Shown: in pieces, positions 1 through 10,548 of the stretch | How the letters are laid out: each line of letters begins with the position of its first letter | How positions within the stretch are numbered: the stretch's first letter is position 1 | Assembly: GCA_028671895.1 (NCBI GenBank) | Contig: CM053809.1 | Coordinates: 3,331,501-3,395,500 of the forward strand | DNA length: 64,000 nucleotides | Reading direction: 5' to 3' | Source of the DNA: Oenanthe sinensis | Taxonomy: Eukaryota > Streptophyta > Magnoliopsida > Apiales > Apiaceae | Made by a program: the position numbers and the translations under genes | Notes under the pieces: generated by a model | Told to the model about the DNA's origin: nothing | Databases searched by the model: none | The model's input: the letters and a program-made list of their open reading frames with translations, nothing else

Positions 1-2
1 GA

Positions 3-2430
3 GGATCTTACAGAAAAAAATCTATTGTTTTAATGATTGATGAAAATGAGAATAGTAATGCATTTCAAGATGCAAGCTTCTATGAAAGAATTAAAGAAAT
101 CAAGATGTCATCCAATAAAGACCCAAAGAAATTCTATGAATAGTTAAAACAATCAATAGTGGGAGCTACTGTGATGATATCTGTCAGTAATAAATGGGTG
201 ACAACAGTAAGAATGGCAAGAGGATTGAGTTGGTATGTCAGCCTAGGATTTCTCAGGAGACAGGAGATTCCAGTAATTGAAGCTATTAGACTCAAAATCA
301 AGGATGAGAGATCCTTCTTAAATGGGAATCTAAAAAAAACTTTGTTGAAGTTAATAAGGGAGAAACTACCAAAAGTCACCTACAGTCCTCTAAGTGTCAA
401 GTATAATTTCTCAAATGATGGCAAGTACAGATTCATGAACTTGGAAAGAGTGAGTGAGTACAAGCTAAAGCTGGTGAGAGAAGCATTTGATTACTTCTGC
501 AAATTGGATCAAAGTAAGGAGGTGATGGATGTAGTGAAGATTCTAAAGAAGGAAATTGAAAGGGTTGAAAGATTGAGAGATGATAGAATGGGGAGGAATA
601 AGGATGGGAATGATGTTGAAAAGCCTGAAGTGCAGGTAGTTCCAGCCAACACAACAACAATGGTATAAGATCATCTACAACTGGAAATAATGTGGATAAA
701 GATTAGGAGAAGGATGAGAAGGAGTATAAGGATGGTATTGAAGGAAGGTTTTGAAGATTGTAGTTCTTGGTTGTGAAGAAGATAAGAAAGATGTTGTCAG
801 GAGTGATAAGGGTGAACCTACTATCATAGAACCTACTGTCACATAATCTACTGTCACAAAACCTGCTGTCATAGAACATACTGTCGTAGAACCTACTGTC
901 AAACCTGCAGTGACAGTAACTTTAAAGTTACTGTGAAGAAAAATTTGTACAACCAAGAAACGCAGGATTGCAAGGGCTGAAACACCTAAGCCACATTCTA
1001 GCAAGAAGCCCAGCAGGAAGGGTTGGAAGCTGATGTCTGAGGTGTTTCTTGAGGATTGTCTTGACATTAGAAGACTTACAATAAACAACTTGGCATAATC
1101 AAAGGCAAAATGATTGATCAAGGTGGATGTTGAATGGTCTGAAGTCAATTCACTTAACAATCTAGTCCTTTACTATTCAAATGGAGCAGTAGAAGAAATG
1201 AGTTATGAGATGAAAGATGTAAACTATTTTCTGGTAAGAAAGATGTTACTCATAATTCAAGGAACAGGCATAAGGACACAAGTGTTGAGAGGGTTGTTAA
1301 TTAGAAATTTCATGGAACTGATGGATTCTTTCAAAGCTCACCCTTGGACTTTACAGATGCTGAAGGGCCTGAGACAATTGTCTATTCAGATGGGGTGATG
1401 TTTGTAAGTGAAGATGGAGTTAAGGAGTTTTGAAGCACAGATTCCCTGCAAGACAAAAATCTGGATCTACTTGAAGAATTGGTGAAGCAGTTGAAAGAGT
1501 ATCCTTATCCTGAGGAAAGCAATTTCATGTCAAGTGTTATGGGAATATTTCAAGCCAAGAAGAAGAAAGAATTTGAGAAAAAGATTGAATATAAGAGGAC
1601 ACAATAATGTCTTCTCAGAAACCCTGATAGAATAACTTTCTACAATTCTAGTAGATTTGCTGAGGAAATCACCTTTGAGGAATTGAAAAATCTGGCTATG
1701 AATGATCCTCAAATCACTGAGCTGATCAAGAAGTAATTGTTCAACATCACCAACTTTGAGATTTTTGATCTAAAGAATATAGCACTGGACATCTGTGACT
1801 CTAAGAAGAAAAAAGAAAGAGAAAATAGAAGGAAGTTTGAAAGTGAAGTAGAAGCTGCCAAGAAAACGGTAGAGAAGATTTCTAGAAGAATTAAGGAGGC
1901 TGAGATTGACATAAAGCATGCAATGCTAAATGATCAATTCTAAAAAAGAGCTACATATGTATCCCCTATTCTTTTTGGACACCTGAGAATCATTATTGAT
2001 AGCATTGAAGTGGAGGCTGTCAATTTCAGGATGCTTAACAATGAAAATTTGAGGAAGATCTTCAGACTCACTACAGGTTCATTTCTAGAATTTTAAAAGA
2101 GATCTTAGCAAGATTGTCTAGAAGATTATTGAGTCAAGAGAAGATGAAGATGAAGCTATTGACAAACTCGGAGTGAAGCAGGTTTTCTCTTCTACAAAGG
2201 AAAGATTTGTCAAAGACATTTTTGGAATGAAACTTCTATGTATCTCAAAAAGGGCCAACCGAGAACTACTACACCTACAGAGAATTGAAGAATCTTTCTT
2301 AGAAAATGGTGAAGCTAGTCTTAGATTGTGTCTCTGATCATGCCATGACAGATGAAGAAAAATAGGAACTGAAAGCTCTTGAAGGTTTGTATGGTAGAAT
2401 GATAGCAGTAAAGAAGTGAAGATGAAGATC
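3..2430 (+). pseudogene. env-like ORF of element A, degenerate
   Basis: This is the extra ORF that SIRE/Maximus Copia elements carry between pol and the 3' LTR; its function is unknown. The best-preserved block is in frame from position 3 to 668 with one stop near 141. It is charged, Lys/Glu-rich and looks alpha-helical. Further blocks at 1114-1398, about 1436-1735 and 1737-1943 are rich in Lys/Glu and likely coiled coil, but stops and frameshifts separate them. Positions about 820-920 hold a low-complexity run of Thr/Val/Pro/Glu codons built from repeats of CTACTGTCA. I see no signal peptide or membrane segment. Assignment rests on position directly before the polypurine tract and LTR, not on a recognised domain. 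Confidence 0.6.
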
Positions 2431-2599
2431 AAGCTAAAGTTGAAGATTTGTTCAATCTAGAGGAGCTTAATTTGAGATAGAATTGTACTTGTAGTTTTTT
2501 CTTGAATATTTTTCTTGTACAAACACTTCTGTCTTTATTAGTTGAGTTAGCATCTGCAATTTTCTTTGAATTTGTCTTTATTTTTCATAAAAACAAATT

Positions 2600-2608
2600 G
2601 GGGGAGAT
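2600..2608 (+). other. polypurine tract of element A
   Basis: GGGGGAGAT lies directly before the TG that opens the LTR. The same tract precedes the 3' LTR of D (on the other strand), and close variants precede the 3' LTRs of B and the Angela-like element. It is the plus-strand primer site for reverse transcription. Confidence 0.8.
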
Positions 2609-3294
2609 TGTTAAGAATTGTGGTGTTAACAATGTAATCGACTAATATTTTACATAGATTAATTAGAAATTAACTAAGTAAAACATATTTTCATATACAT
2701 ATTGACAGTATGTTTTAATATCACTTGTAATAATATGTACAAAAAGCTAAGTATGTGACAGTAAGTATCAATAGTTATTGTCTTGTACAAATGTAATAAA
2801 TGATCTATGAAGTAGAAGTTCACAGAGTGTTCATACGCAGCATGGATCAAATCACTGACAGTAACATTCTGCAAACTCATGCCTACGATAGCATATTCAA
2901 GTGACAGTACCTTTTGGAAGAGATGACATCAACTATTCCTTGATAGTAAACTTGGCGGAGAATGAAGATTCTAAGACAGCAAGTTTTTCTGACAGTAACT
3001 ATTCCTCGATAGTAAACATGGCGGAGATTGAAGAATCGAAGACAATAAGTTTCTCGATAGTAATTTTGGCGGGGATAGTTGACATCATGTTTGGCAGGAT
3101 AGTTGACAGTACCTTTGGACGACAGCATGTTTTAGAAGACTGACAAGCTTGACAGTAAAGTATGCGGAGTCGAAGACGATGTCACCAAAGAGAAGCTAAA
3201 AGTTGACAGCAACCTTTTGGTGGAGCTAAAAGTCTGTCTCAAGAAGTAGACTAGGTAATGTTAATTCACTTATTGATCTTGACAATTCTACCTA

Positions 3295-3514
3295 GGGCCT
3301 GTTTGGCCTGTCTTAAAATAAGTCCTTTTGGACTAATTTTCGGGTAAAAATTTCATATTTTGATAAATATTTTTTATACAAGTATTTAATGTATATTTGA
3401 GATTCTATAAGTTGCAAAAAAAAGTTAACTTTTTTCAGAAAAAAGTTAGGAATCTCTAACTTTGTCTTAAAATAAGTTGACTTATTCTGGAAAAAAGTTC
3501 CCCCAAACACCCCC
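3295..3514. mobile_element. MITE-like insertion with GGGCCTGTTTGG / CCAAACACCCCC ends
   Basis: About 220 bp without coding capacity. The ends are imperfect inverted repeats: GGGCCTGTTTGG on the left and the complement of GGGGGTGTTTGG on the right, 10 of 12 matching. Just inside both ends is an AAAATAAGT-type sequence in opposite orientation. It is flanked by CTA on the left and TA(G) on the right, so the target duplication is short. This fits a Tourist/PIF-Harbinger-type MITE better than hAT, but the family is not certain. Confidence 0.5.
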
Positions 3515-3705
3515 TAGTCTGTCAAGTCTACTACTGCAACTTGAGAAAAAGCAAGCAAAAAGATAAAGCATGCTCAAGGAGTCAAGAATGTCAAATCTTC
3601 CCAGAGCAACTCTATCTACAAATGGAATGAAGACAAATTTGAATATGAAAAGTGGAGTTTCTATTTCAAGTATTATCCGAGGAACAAGGGAAAGTACACT
3701 TGTAA

Positions 3706-3743
3706 GTGAGATATGTGTTTTAGCATAAATACACATATCTCAC
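3706..3743. repeat. perfect 13-bp inverted repeat in LTR A
   Basis: The arms GTGAGATATGTGT (3706-3718) and ACACATATCTCAC (3731-3743) are exact reverse complements around a 12-base loop. The loop contains CATAAAT, a weak TATA-like sequence. In an LTR transcript it would form a strong hairpin. Confidence 0.7.
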
Positions 3744-4039
3744 AAACATTTTCCCTTATGCAACTGAGCTTAACCTTTCTCAAGCATAGAAATATTAGCA
3801 ATCTCTTGTAATTATATCTAGTGAAGCTGGAAACATCTTCCAGTCAGTTGTAGCAAAACAAAAATGAATAAAATTAATTTTTATAGTTAAATATCTTTCT
3901 TCTTTTAGTTGCTTACTGTTGTTTGCATCAGTTACTTGAATTTATTATTTCTTGTTTGTTGTTATCAAGATAAGTGATAAATTATCAAGTTGCATTCAAC
4001 CCCCCCTTCTGCAATACTCATATTGTTTAATAAATGACA

Positions 4040-5930
4040 TGTCTATCAAAATTTTATATGGAAAGCTCAAGACTCATGAAATGGAGCAAGAGCAAAGACA
4101 GATCATTTATGGTTCAGGAACAGTGGACAGTATGAATACAGCACTGCTAAAAACAACAACACTTATAGCTAAAGATTTTGCTGGTACAGAGACCAACAAA
4201 GAAAAACCTGTAACTGAGAAAGAAGAGATTCTAGAAGCTGAATTCACAAAGAATACTCAGGCAGGTGATGAAGATGACTTCTACTCAATGGAAGAACTTG
4301 AACAGTTGGAAAACAGGACAATGGCCTATATGGCAGGAAAGTTCAAAAACCTCAGGTTTAGAAGGAACCCTAAGTACAAATACAAGAGTAACACCAGTTA
4401 TAGTGGTTCCAGTTTCAGAAAAAACAACCAAGGTGGTTCGCCTTCAGGGTCTCACAGCAAATGAGGTTATAAGACTGGAATGGTAGACCGTAGTAAGTTT
4501 AAGTTCTACAACTGAAATGAACCCGGAGATTTTGCTACAGAACGTCGGAAGCCTAAGCAAGGAAAAGAAAGAAATGAGTCGTATGATGAATTGAAAGAGA
4601 AGTATGATGCACTGGTAACGAAGCATCAGGGCAGAGCTTACATAGCCGAGGGAAAGAGCTGGGATGATTCAGATAACGATGAAGAAGAGACATATGGAAA
4701 TGTTACATTAATGGCAGATTCTTCAGAGGCATCACCTCAGTCATCAAAGGTATCATTTCTTTCCACAGTTGGCATGTCTAATTCTGTTTACAAGAAAACT
4801 GTAGAAGATCTGAGGGTAGAAATGTTTAACATACATACAAACATGCTAGCATCAGAAGAAGAAAATGCTAAACTAGTTCTAAAGAATAAAATGCTAGAAG
4901 CTAGAAATGAAGAACTGGAACTTACATGTTTTAACATAGAAGATCTTAAACAGAAAATAGAATATCTACAGAATAGAGACAAATGCAACCAAGAAGTAGA
5001 AACTAATCTTAGGAATAAAATTTTTGAGTTAAAGTTAAAACTTCAGACTTATAAGAAATCTATTAATCTTGTTAAGGAGGCAATAGATAAACAGGTCATA
5101 GGTCAAAAAACTGGAATAGGATTTGACTATGATAAGAAGGCAGGAAAGAGACATGAGGAATCAATTTCAGAGGAAAGTCCTATTAAGCAAGACATTTCTC
5201 ATGTGTTAAAAAATGTCCATAAGCCCCTATATAAGAAATTTGTCATACAACCCTTAGATGAAGAACATATCTTAATAAAAGAAGAAATCATTGCTGAGGA
5301 TAAAAAGAAAGAGGAAGAAGATAAAGAGAAGTTGCCTAAGAAATCTGTAAAAATTGTAGAACCTAAGGAATAGATTAAAAGTGAATTAGGCAACAAGAAT
5401 GAAAAAATGAAAGCTAACAGAAATGGAAAGATAGGTGTTAATAAGAAAAATGATTATGCCTATTCTCCCAAAGCTATTAGAAAAGTTTGTAACAATTGTA
5501 ATTCTACTGGTCATCTTAGCTTGCATGCAAAAAGATAAAAGTAGTGAAAACAGAAACTTCTAATATGCATGTCTTGCCTGCCATGTCAATCCCTCATCAA
5601 CCATGTGGTAAAGTACAATGCATGCCATGTGATTTCAACATCATGTTTGCATACATAAACTTGATGAATGCATCATCTAGTACCTGCATTAATAAAGATG
5701 TGCACATGAATAGAAAGCATGTTAAGGCAAAGACTGTTAGTCCTCCTAGGTCTAGGAAGGAAGCCCCTATCCCTAAGCCTAACGACACACCTGTCAAGGT
5801 TAAACCAAAGGGAAAGGGTACAGTCAATGAGAAAGACAAGGACAAGGAAATTTCCGTAGCTAAATTTGTTAACTTATCTAAGCCTCTTGGACCCAATCAA
5901 GTTTGGGTGACAAAGAAAAAGTAATCAATA
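4040..5930 (+). pseudogene. gag: gag of element B, lacks N-terminal half
   Basis: Capsid/nucleocapsid part of a Copia polyprotein. The first readable residues, around LYGKLKTHE, match the conserved UBN2-type gag stretch of element D (LYGILKTYE), so about half of gag is missing upstream. The first zinc knuckle, near 4500, is ruined: Cys codons are lost and a stop lies inside it. A second, degenerate knuckle (CNNCNSTGH) is near 5491. Between them, 4591-5373 is an open 260-residue stretch rich in Glu/Lys/Leu with a long predicted coiled coil, followed by a stop. The C-terminal piece at 5544-5924 is Lys/Pro-rich and ends shortly before protease in another frame. Confidence 0.75.
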
Positions 5931-5965
5931 TATGGTAGCAGGGCATAGCAAAGAACAAGCGTGTC

Positions 5966-8900
5966 ATGTGGATTCTCGACAATAGTTGTTCTAGGCATAT
6001 GATTGGTGATAGAGTCCTGCTATTATATGTGATTGAGAAAGGTGACCCGATAGTGACCTTTGGAGATAACAGCAAGGGATTCACAATGGGATATGGCAAT
6101 TTGGAGATCGGAAATGTTATCATTGAAAATATCTCTCTTGTAGAGGGATTAAAGCACAACCTCCTAAGTATCATTCAGTTCATTGACAAGGGCTACAAAG
6201 TTATGTTTGAAAAGGAAAAGTGTGCAATCCAAAAAAGGAAAGATGCGAAACTTGATCTTCAAGGAGTGAGAAAGGGGAATCTCTTTGTGGCTGACTTATT
6301 CTCTGCAAGCAAAGGTGAAGTTCAATGTTTTTATAGCAAAGCTTCAACAGAGGACATTTGGTTATAGCACAAGAAACTTTCACACTTGAACTTCAAGGCA
6401 ATGAACTCTTTAGTTAAGAGGGAATTGGTTAGAGGTCTAACTAATTTGAAATTCTATCAAGAAGTTTTGTGTGAAGCATGTGAAAAAGGGAAGTCAAAGA
6501 AAGCATATCACCGAAGCAAAGACTCTTCAGACATTACTGAACCACTGCAACTTCTGCATATGGATTTATTTGTTCCAGTCAATGACATGTCTATGTAAAG
6601 GAAGAGATATGAAATAGTAATTGTAGATGACTACTCTAAGTACACTAGGGTGTTATTTCTAGCCTCAAAAGATGAAGCCCCTCAAACAATTATTGATCAT
6701 ATAAAGAACAAAGAGTTAGAAGTTGATTTGTTTGTTAGGAAAATAAGGTCTGACAATGGAACAGAATTCAGGAATTTAACACTGAATGATTTTTGTAGTG
6801 AGAAAGGGATTTCAAGACAATACTCAACGCCCAGAACTCCACAACAATATCGAGTAGTAGAAAGGAAGAACAGAACTCTAGTTGAAGCAGCAACAACAAT
6901 GCTGAATGAAGCTAAGTTACCTCTATACTTTTGGGCTGAAGCTGTCAACACAGCTTGCTATACTCAGAACCGTACCCTGGTTAATAAAGATCATGACAAG
7001 AATCCATATGAGTTGATGGAAAACAAGAAACCAACACTGAAATACTTTCATGTGTTTGGAGCAAAGTGCTTTGTACTGAAAGATGATGAGCATCTAGGAA
7101 AGTTTTAATCCAAGGCTCATGAAGGCATATTTATTGGTTACTCTCTAGAATCTAAAGAATACAGGGTTTATGTGATTGAACACAAAAAGGTCATTGAAAG
7201 CATGAATGTAACTTTCGATGATCTCAAGCTCCCAAGTCTGCAAAGAACAGATAACACTGAAACTCTGCAGTTTGAAAATATGAACTCAGATGAAGGTGAA
7301 GTAGAACCTGAAGCTGAAATACATCATCAAGCACCAATTGAGAATAACAATAATTATGATTCTGACCCTAGTAGTGGAAATAGTGGAAGATTCACATAAA
7401 CTATTAGTAGTGGCAGAGAATCTCATTCTCAACCAAGCAGCAGCTCAGGGGGAGTAACTGAAGGATCAACTAACATAACTCAGCACAATAATGACAATTA
7501 TGCTGAATCATCTAGGGCAAATCTACCTAGGCATAGGGTGCGGAGTAGAGATCACCCCTTTGAGTTGATACTAGGAGATCCAGATGCTGGAGTTCAAACT
7601 AGACGTGCTTCACATAATGAATGTTTATTCTCTGAGATAGAGCCAAAGAAAGTAGAAGAAGCACTAGAAGATCCAGATTGGGTTATTGCTGTGCAAGAAG
7701 AACTCAATCAATTCGAAAGACAAAAAGTCTGGAAGCTGGTACCCAGGCCAAAGAACAAGTCCATTATTGGCACAAAGTGGGTATTCAGAAATAAATTGGA
7801 TGAAGATGGAATTGTTACGATGAACAAAGCCATACTGCTTGCTAAAGTTTATTTCTAAGAAGAAGGAATAGATTATGATAAAACATATGCAACAGTGGCA
7901 AGGCTTGAAGCTATATTTCTGGCATTCGCAGCACATTCCAACTTTAAAGTATATCAAATGGATGTAAAGAGTGCATTCTTGAATGAAGAGCTTGAAGAAG
8001 AAGTGAATGTGGAACAACCACCAGGATTTGAAGATCCAGAATTTGCTGATTTTGTATACTTTCTCTTCAAAGCACTCTATGGCTTAAAGCAAGCACCTTG
8101 GGCATGGTATGACACTCTATCTGTGTTCTTACTTGAAAATGGTTTCACTAGAGGTGTCATAGATAAGACTCAGTTTCATAAAATGTATAAAAATGACATG
8201 TTATTAGTACAAGTATATGTGGATGACATTATATTTGGTTCTACTAATGATCAATTGTGTAGTAGATTTGTTAAGTTAATGCAGAGTAGGTATGAAATCA
8301 GCATGATAGGGGAGCTGAATTACTTCCTTGGACTCCAATTAAGCCAAAGGAAAGATGGAATCTTCATTTGCTAAACCAAGTACATCAGATATCTTTTGAA
8401 GAAGTATGGTCTTGAAGATGCATCACCAGCCAAAACCCCAATGGCAACTGCCACTAAGCTTGATAAAGATGAACCTGGTAAGAGGGTAGACATCACAAGC
8501 TACAGAGGTATGATCGGCTCATTACTTTACTTAACTGCAAGTAGACCATATATTATGTTTGCCACATGCTTGTGTGCTAGGTTTCAGTCTGACCCTAAAG
8601 AATCAAATCTTATAGCTGTTAAACGCATTTTTAAGTATCTTAAGGGAAGTCCGAATCTTGGAATTTGGTATCCTAAAGATACAGGTTTTGACCTTGTGGG
8701 CTATACAGATTCTGATTATACAGGTTGTAGGATTGATAGGAAGAGTACATCAGGGAGTTGTCAATTCCTACGTAGAAGATTGGTTTCATGGTATAGCAAG
8801 AAGCAGCACTCAGTTGCAATGTCAACAGTTGAAGCTGAATACGTCGTTGCTGGAAGCTGTTGTGCTCAAATCATATGGATAAGGAACCAACTTCAAGACT

Positions 8901-9163
8901 ATTGATTGTTGCTCAGCAAAATTCCTATATTTTGTGACAACACAAGCGCCATAGTAATCACAAACAATCCTGTCCAACACTCGAGAACTAAGAACATTGA
9001 TATCGTGTATCATTTCATTAGAGAGCATGTCATGCGTGGTACAGTAGAGTTACATTTTGTACCTACAGAGCAGCAAATTGCAGACATCTTCACTAAACCA
9101 CTGGATGAAATCACTTTCACTAGACTAGTTTGTGAACTTGGGATGTTAAATTCTACTAACTAA
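5966..9163 (+). pseudogene. pol: pol of element B (PR-INT-RT-RNase H)
   Basis: Ty1/Copia order. Protease begins at about 5966, but the usual DSG active site reads DNS (WILDNSCSRHM), so it should be inactive. The GAG-pre-integrase zinc region (HKKLSHLNFKAMN) follows a stop at 6365. The integrase core at about 6600-7105 keeps RSDNGTEF and the ERKNRT region, although PQQNG reads PQQYR. Reverse transcriptase runs from about 7650 to 8400, with YVDD intact at 8216-8227 and stops at 7856 and 8372. RNase H covers about 8660-9163, with the conserved KSTSGSCQF and STVEAEY stretches. At least five in-frame stops and several frame changes show it is dead. Confidence 0.9.
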
Positions 9164-10548
9164 TTAGTTAGTAATCAAAAACTGCAATTTGAAGCTGATA
9201 AATTCACTAGTTGATTAATTTCAATATTTTTAGGACTTGTGAACTTATTTATCAAATTATTTTCTAGTTCTTAAGATTATAAATTAGGTAAATACCTTGT
9301 GCATGCATGCTAATTTTATTAATCTGGTAATTATTTCATTTTGATCTTAGAAAATATTTCAGTGCTTGTGTTTTAGTTATAAATTCTTGGCACTTAGATA
9401 TTTAAATATTATTTGAAATTATTTTAAATAGAAAAGATAAATAATTATGTTTATTCTCATATTTAAAATAAAATTAAAATAATAAGTAGCATAATTTATT
9501 TATTTTGATAATTTTAACAATCCATGTTAATATTATTAATAATAAATATTTTGTGAGAATTTAATTTTATTGAACTTAATCATATTTAATATGCTTTGAG
9601 TTCAAAAAAATTAAATATTATAGCATAAATAATTCCAATAATTTATTATGATTTATATTAATTAATGATATAAATTATAAAATCTTATAAGTATTATTTA
9701 TGATAATTGGTGTTCATCAATTAATATTTTAGATAACTTGTTCGAGTTTAAATTAATATATTCGAATACAATCTAAAAAATGACATATTAACTCAAGGGC
9801 GTTTTTATCTATATAGAAATTGCCCCTTAGATTCTGTATAGAAATCGCCGGTTAGAACATGTACAGGAATCACCCCTTAGATTCTGTATAGAAATCGCCG
9901 GTTAAAACTTTAACTAAAATCGCCCTTTAGTTTCTGTATAGCAATCACCGGTTAGAACTTGTATAGAAATCTCCCCTTAGATGATGTATAGAAATCTCCG
10001 GTTAGAACTTGTATAGGAATCGCCCCTTAGCCTTCTATATGTACAAATTCATCCAGTAGCATTTCAGTTCATCTTGTTCTTTTTCTATTAGGCGATTTTC
10101 TGAAGGGTTCTTGTAGGCGATCCATACATTCGATAATACACACACAAATCACAGTGGAAAACAGACTCAAAATTAACTTTATTAAGAACTGTTAATCGTG
10201 ATTAGTTGATTAATCAAATTGGTAATCATAGTTAATCAATCTAGATTAATTTTAAAGTGTCATTTCTGGTACTTGAGTTCTCACCCAGTTTACTCACTGA
10301 GTCAACCCGGTTTGTGTTTTGGCATTCGTTCGATAAGGAATTATTCAGTTATCCCGGTTAACAAATTTTACATATTTTGTGGGCCTATTTAATTCAGTTA
10401 AATAGTTTAACTTAATTTAATCCCTATTCGAATTGTACGTGGCTTGGTGTAATTTTCTTTGTCTAAGTGCTTAATTAATTTAGTAGTTTGTCTTTAATTA
10501 ATTCAAAAAATTGCCATAAACTGGAATTAATTAATCTAATTAATTAAA
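9164..10548 (+). other. non-coding spacer between pol and env-like ORF of B
   Basis: AT-rich, no usable ORF. From 9240 to 9780 it is very A/T-rich and without clear structure. It then holds the 25-bp repeat array (9813-10037) and two further ATCGCC-like words near 10093 and 10117. Elements C and D have an equivalent spacer at the same place, also filled with their own repeat words. Confidence 0.6.
9813..10037 (+). repeat. 25-bp tandem repeat, nine units, alternating A/B types
   Basis: Nine consecutive units of exactly 25 bases, consensus ATAGAAATCGCC followed by 13 variable bases. Odd units mostly continue CCTTAGATTCTGT, even units GGTTAGAACTTGT, so the array is really a 50-bp dimer repeat. 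The core GAAATCGCC is also the core of the 27-bp minisatellite in this family's LTR. Confidence 0.85.

Larger units (their letters stand above)
1..4039 (+). mobile_element. SIRE/Maximus-like Copia element A, 3' part only
   Basis: Visible are the end of an env-like ORF, a polypurine tract and a 3' LTR, in that order on the plus strand; gag, pol and the 5' LTR lie left of the window. The order env-like ORF, GGGGGAGAT, LTR beginning TGTTAAG matches element D in this window, which is complete. The right edge at 4039 is inferred: the LTR appears to end in ...TGACA, and the next bases resume a gag reading frame of element B. That makes A an insertion in B's gag gene, with TGTCT (4040-4044) as the predicted target-site duplication. 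The other copy would lie outside the window, so this is not proven. Confidence 0.7.
2609..4039 (+). repeat. 3' LTR of element A
   Basis: About 1.43 kb, opening TGTTAAG directly after the polypurine tract. It contains seven exact copies of TGACAGTA between 2703 and 3157, several followed by a TTTGGCGGA-like stretch. It also holds a MITE-like insertion (3295-3514), a perfect hairpin near the presumed transcription start, and a poly-C stretch about 40 bases before the end, a feature shared with the LTRs of element B. The left edge is firm. The right edge (…TGACA at 4039) is inferred from the resumption of element B's gag. Confidence 0.7.
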
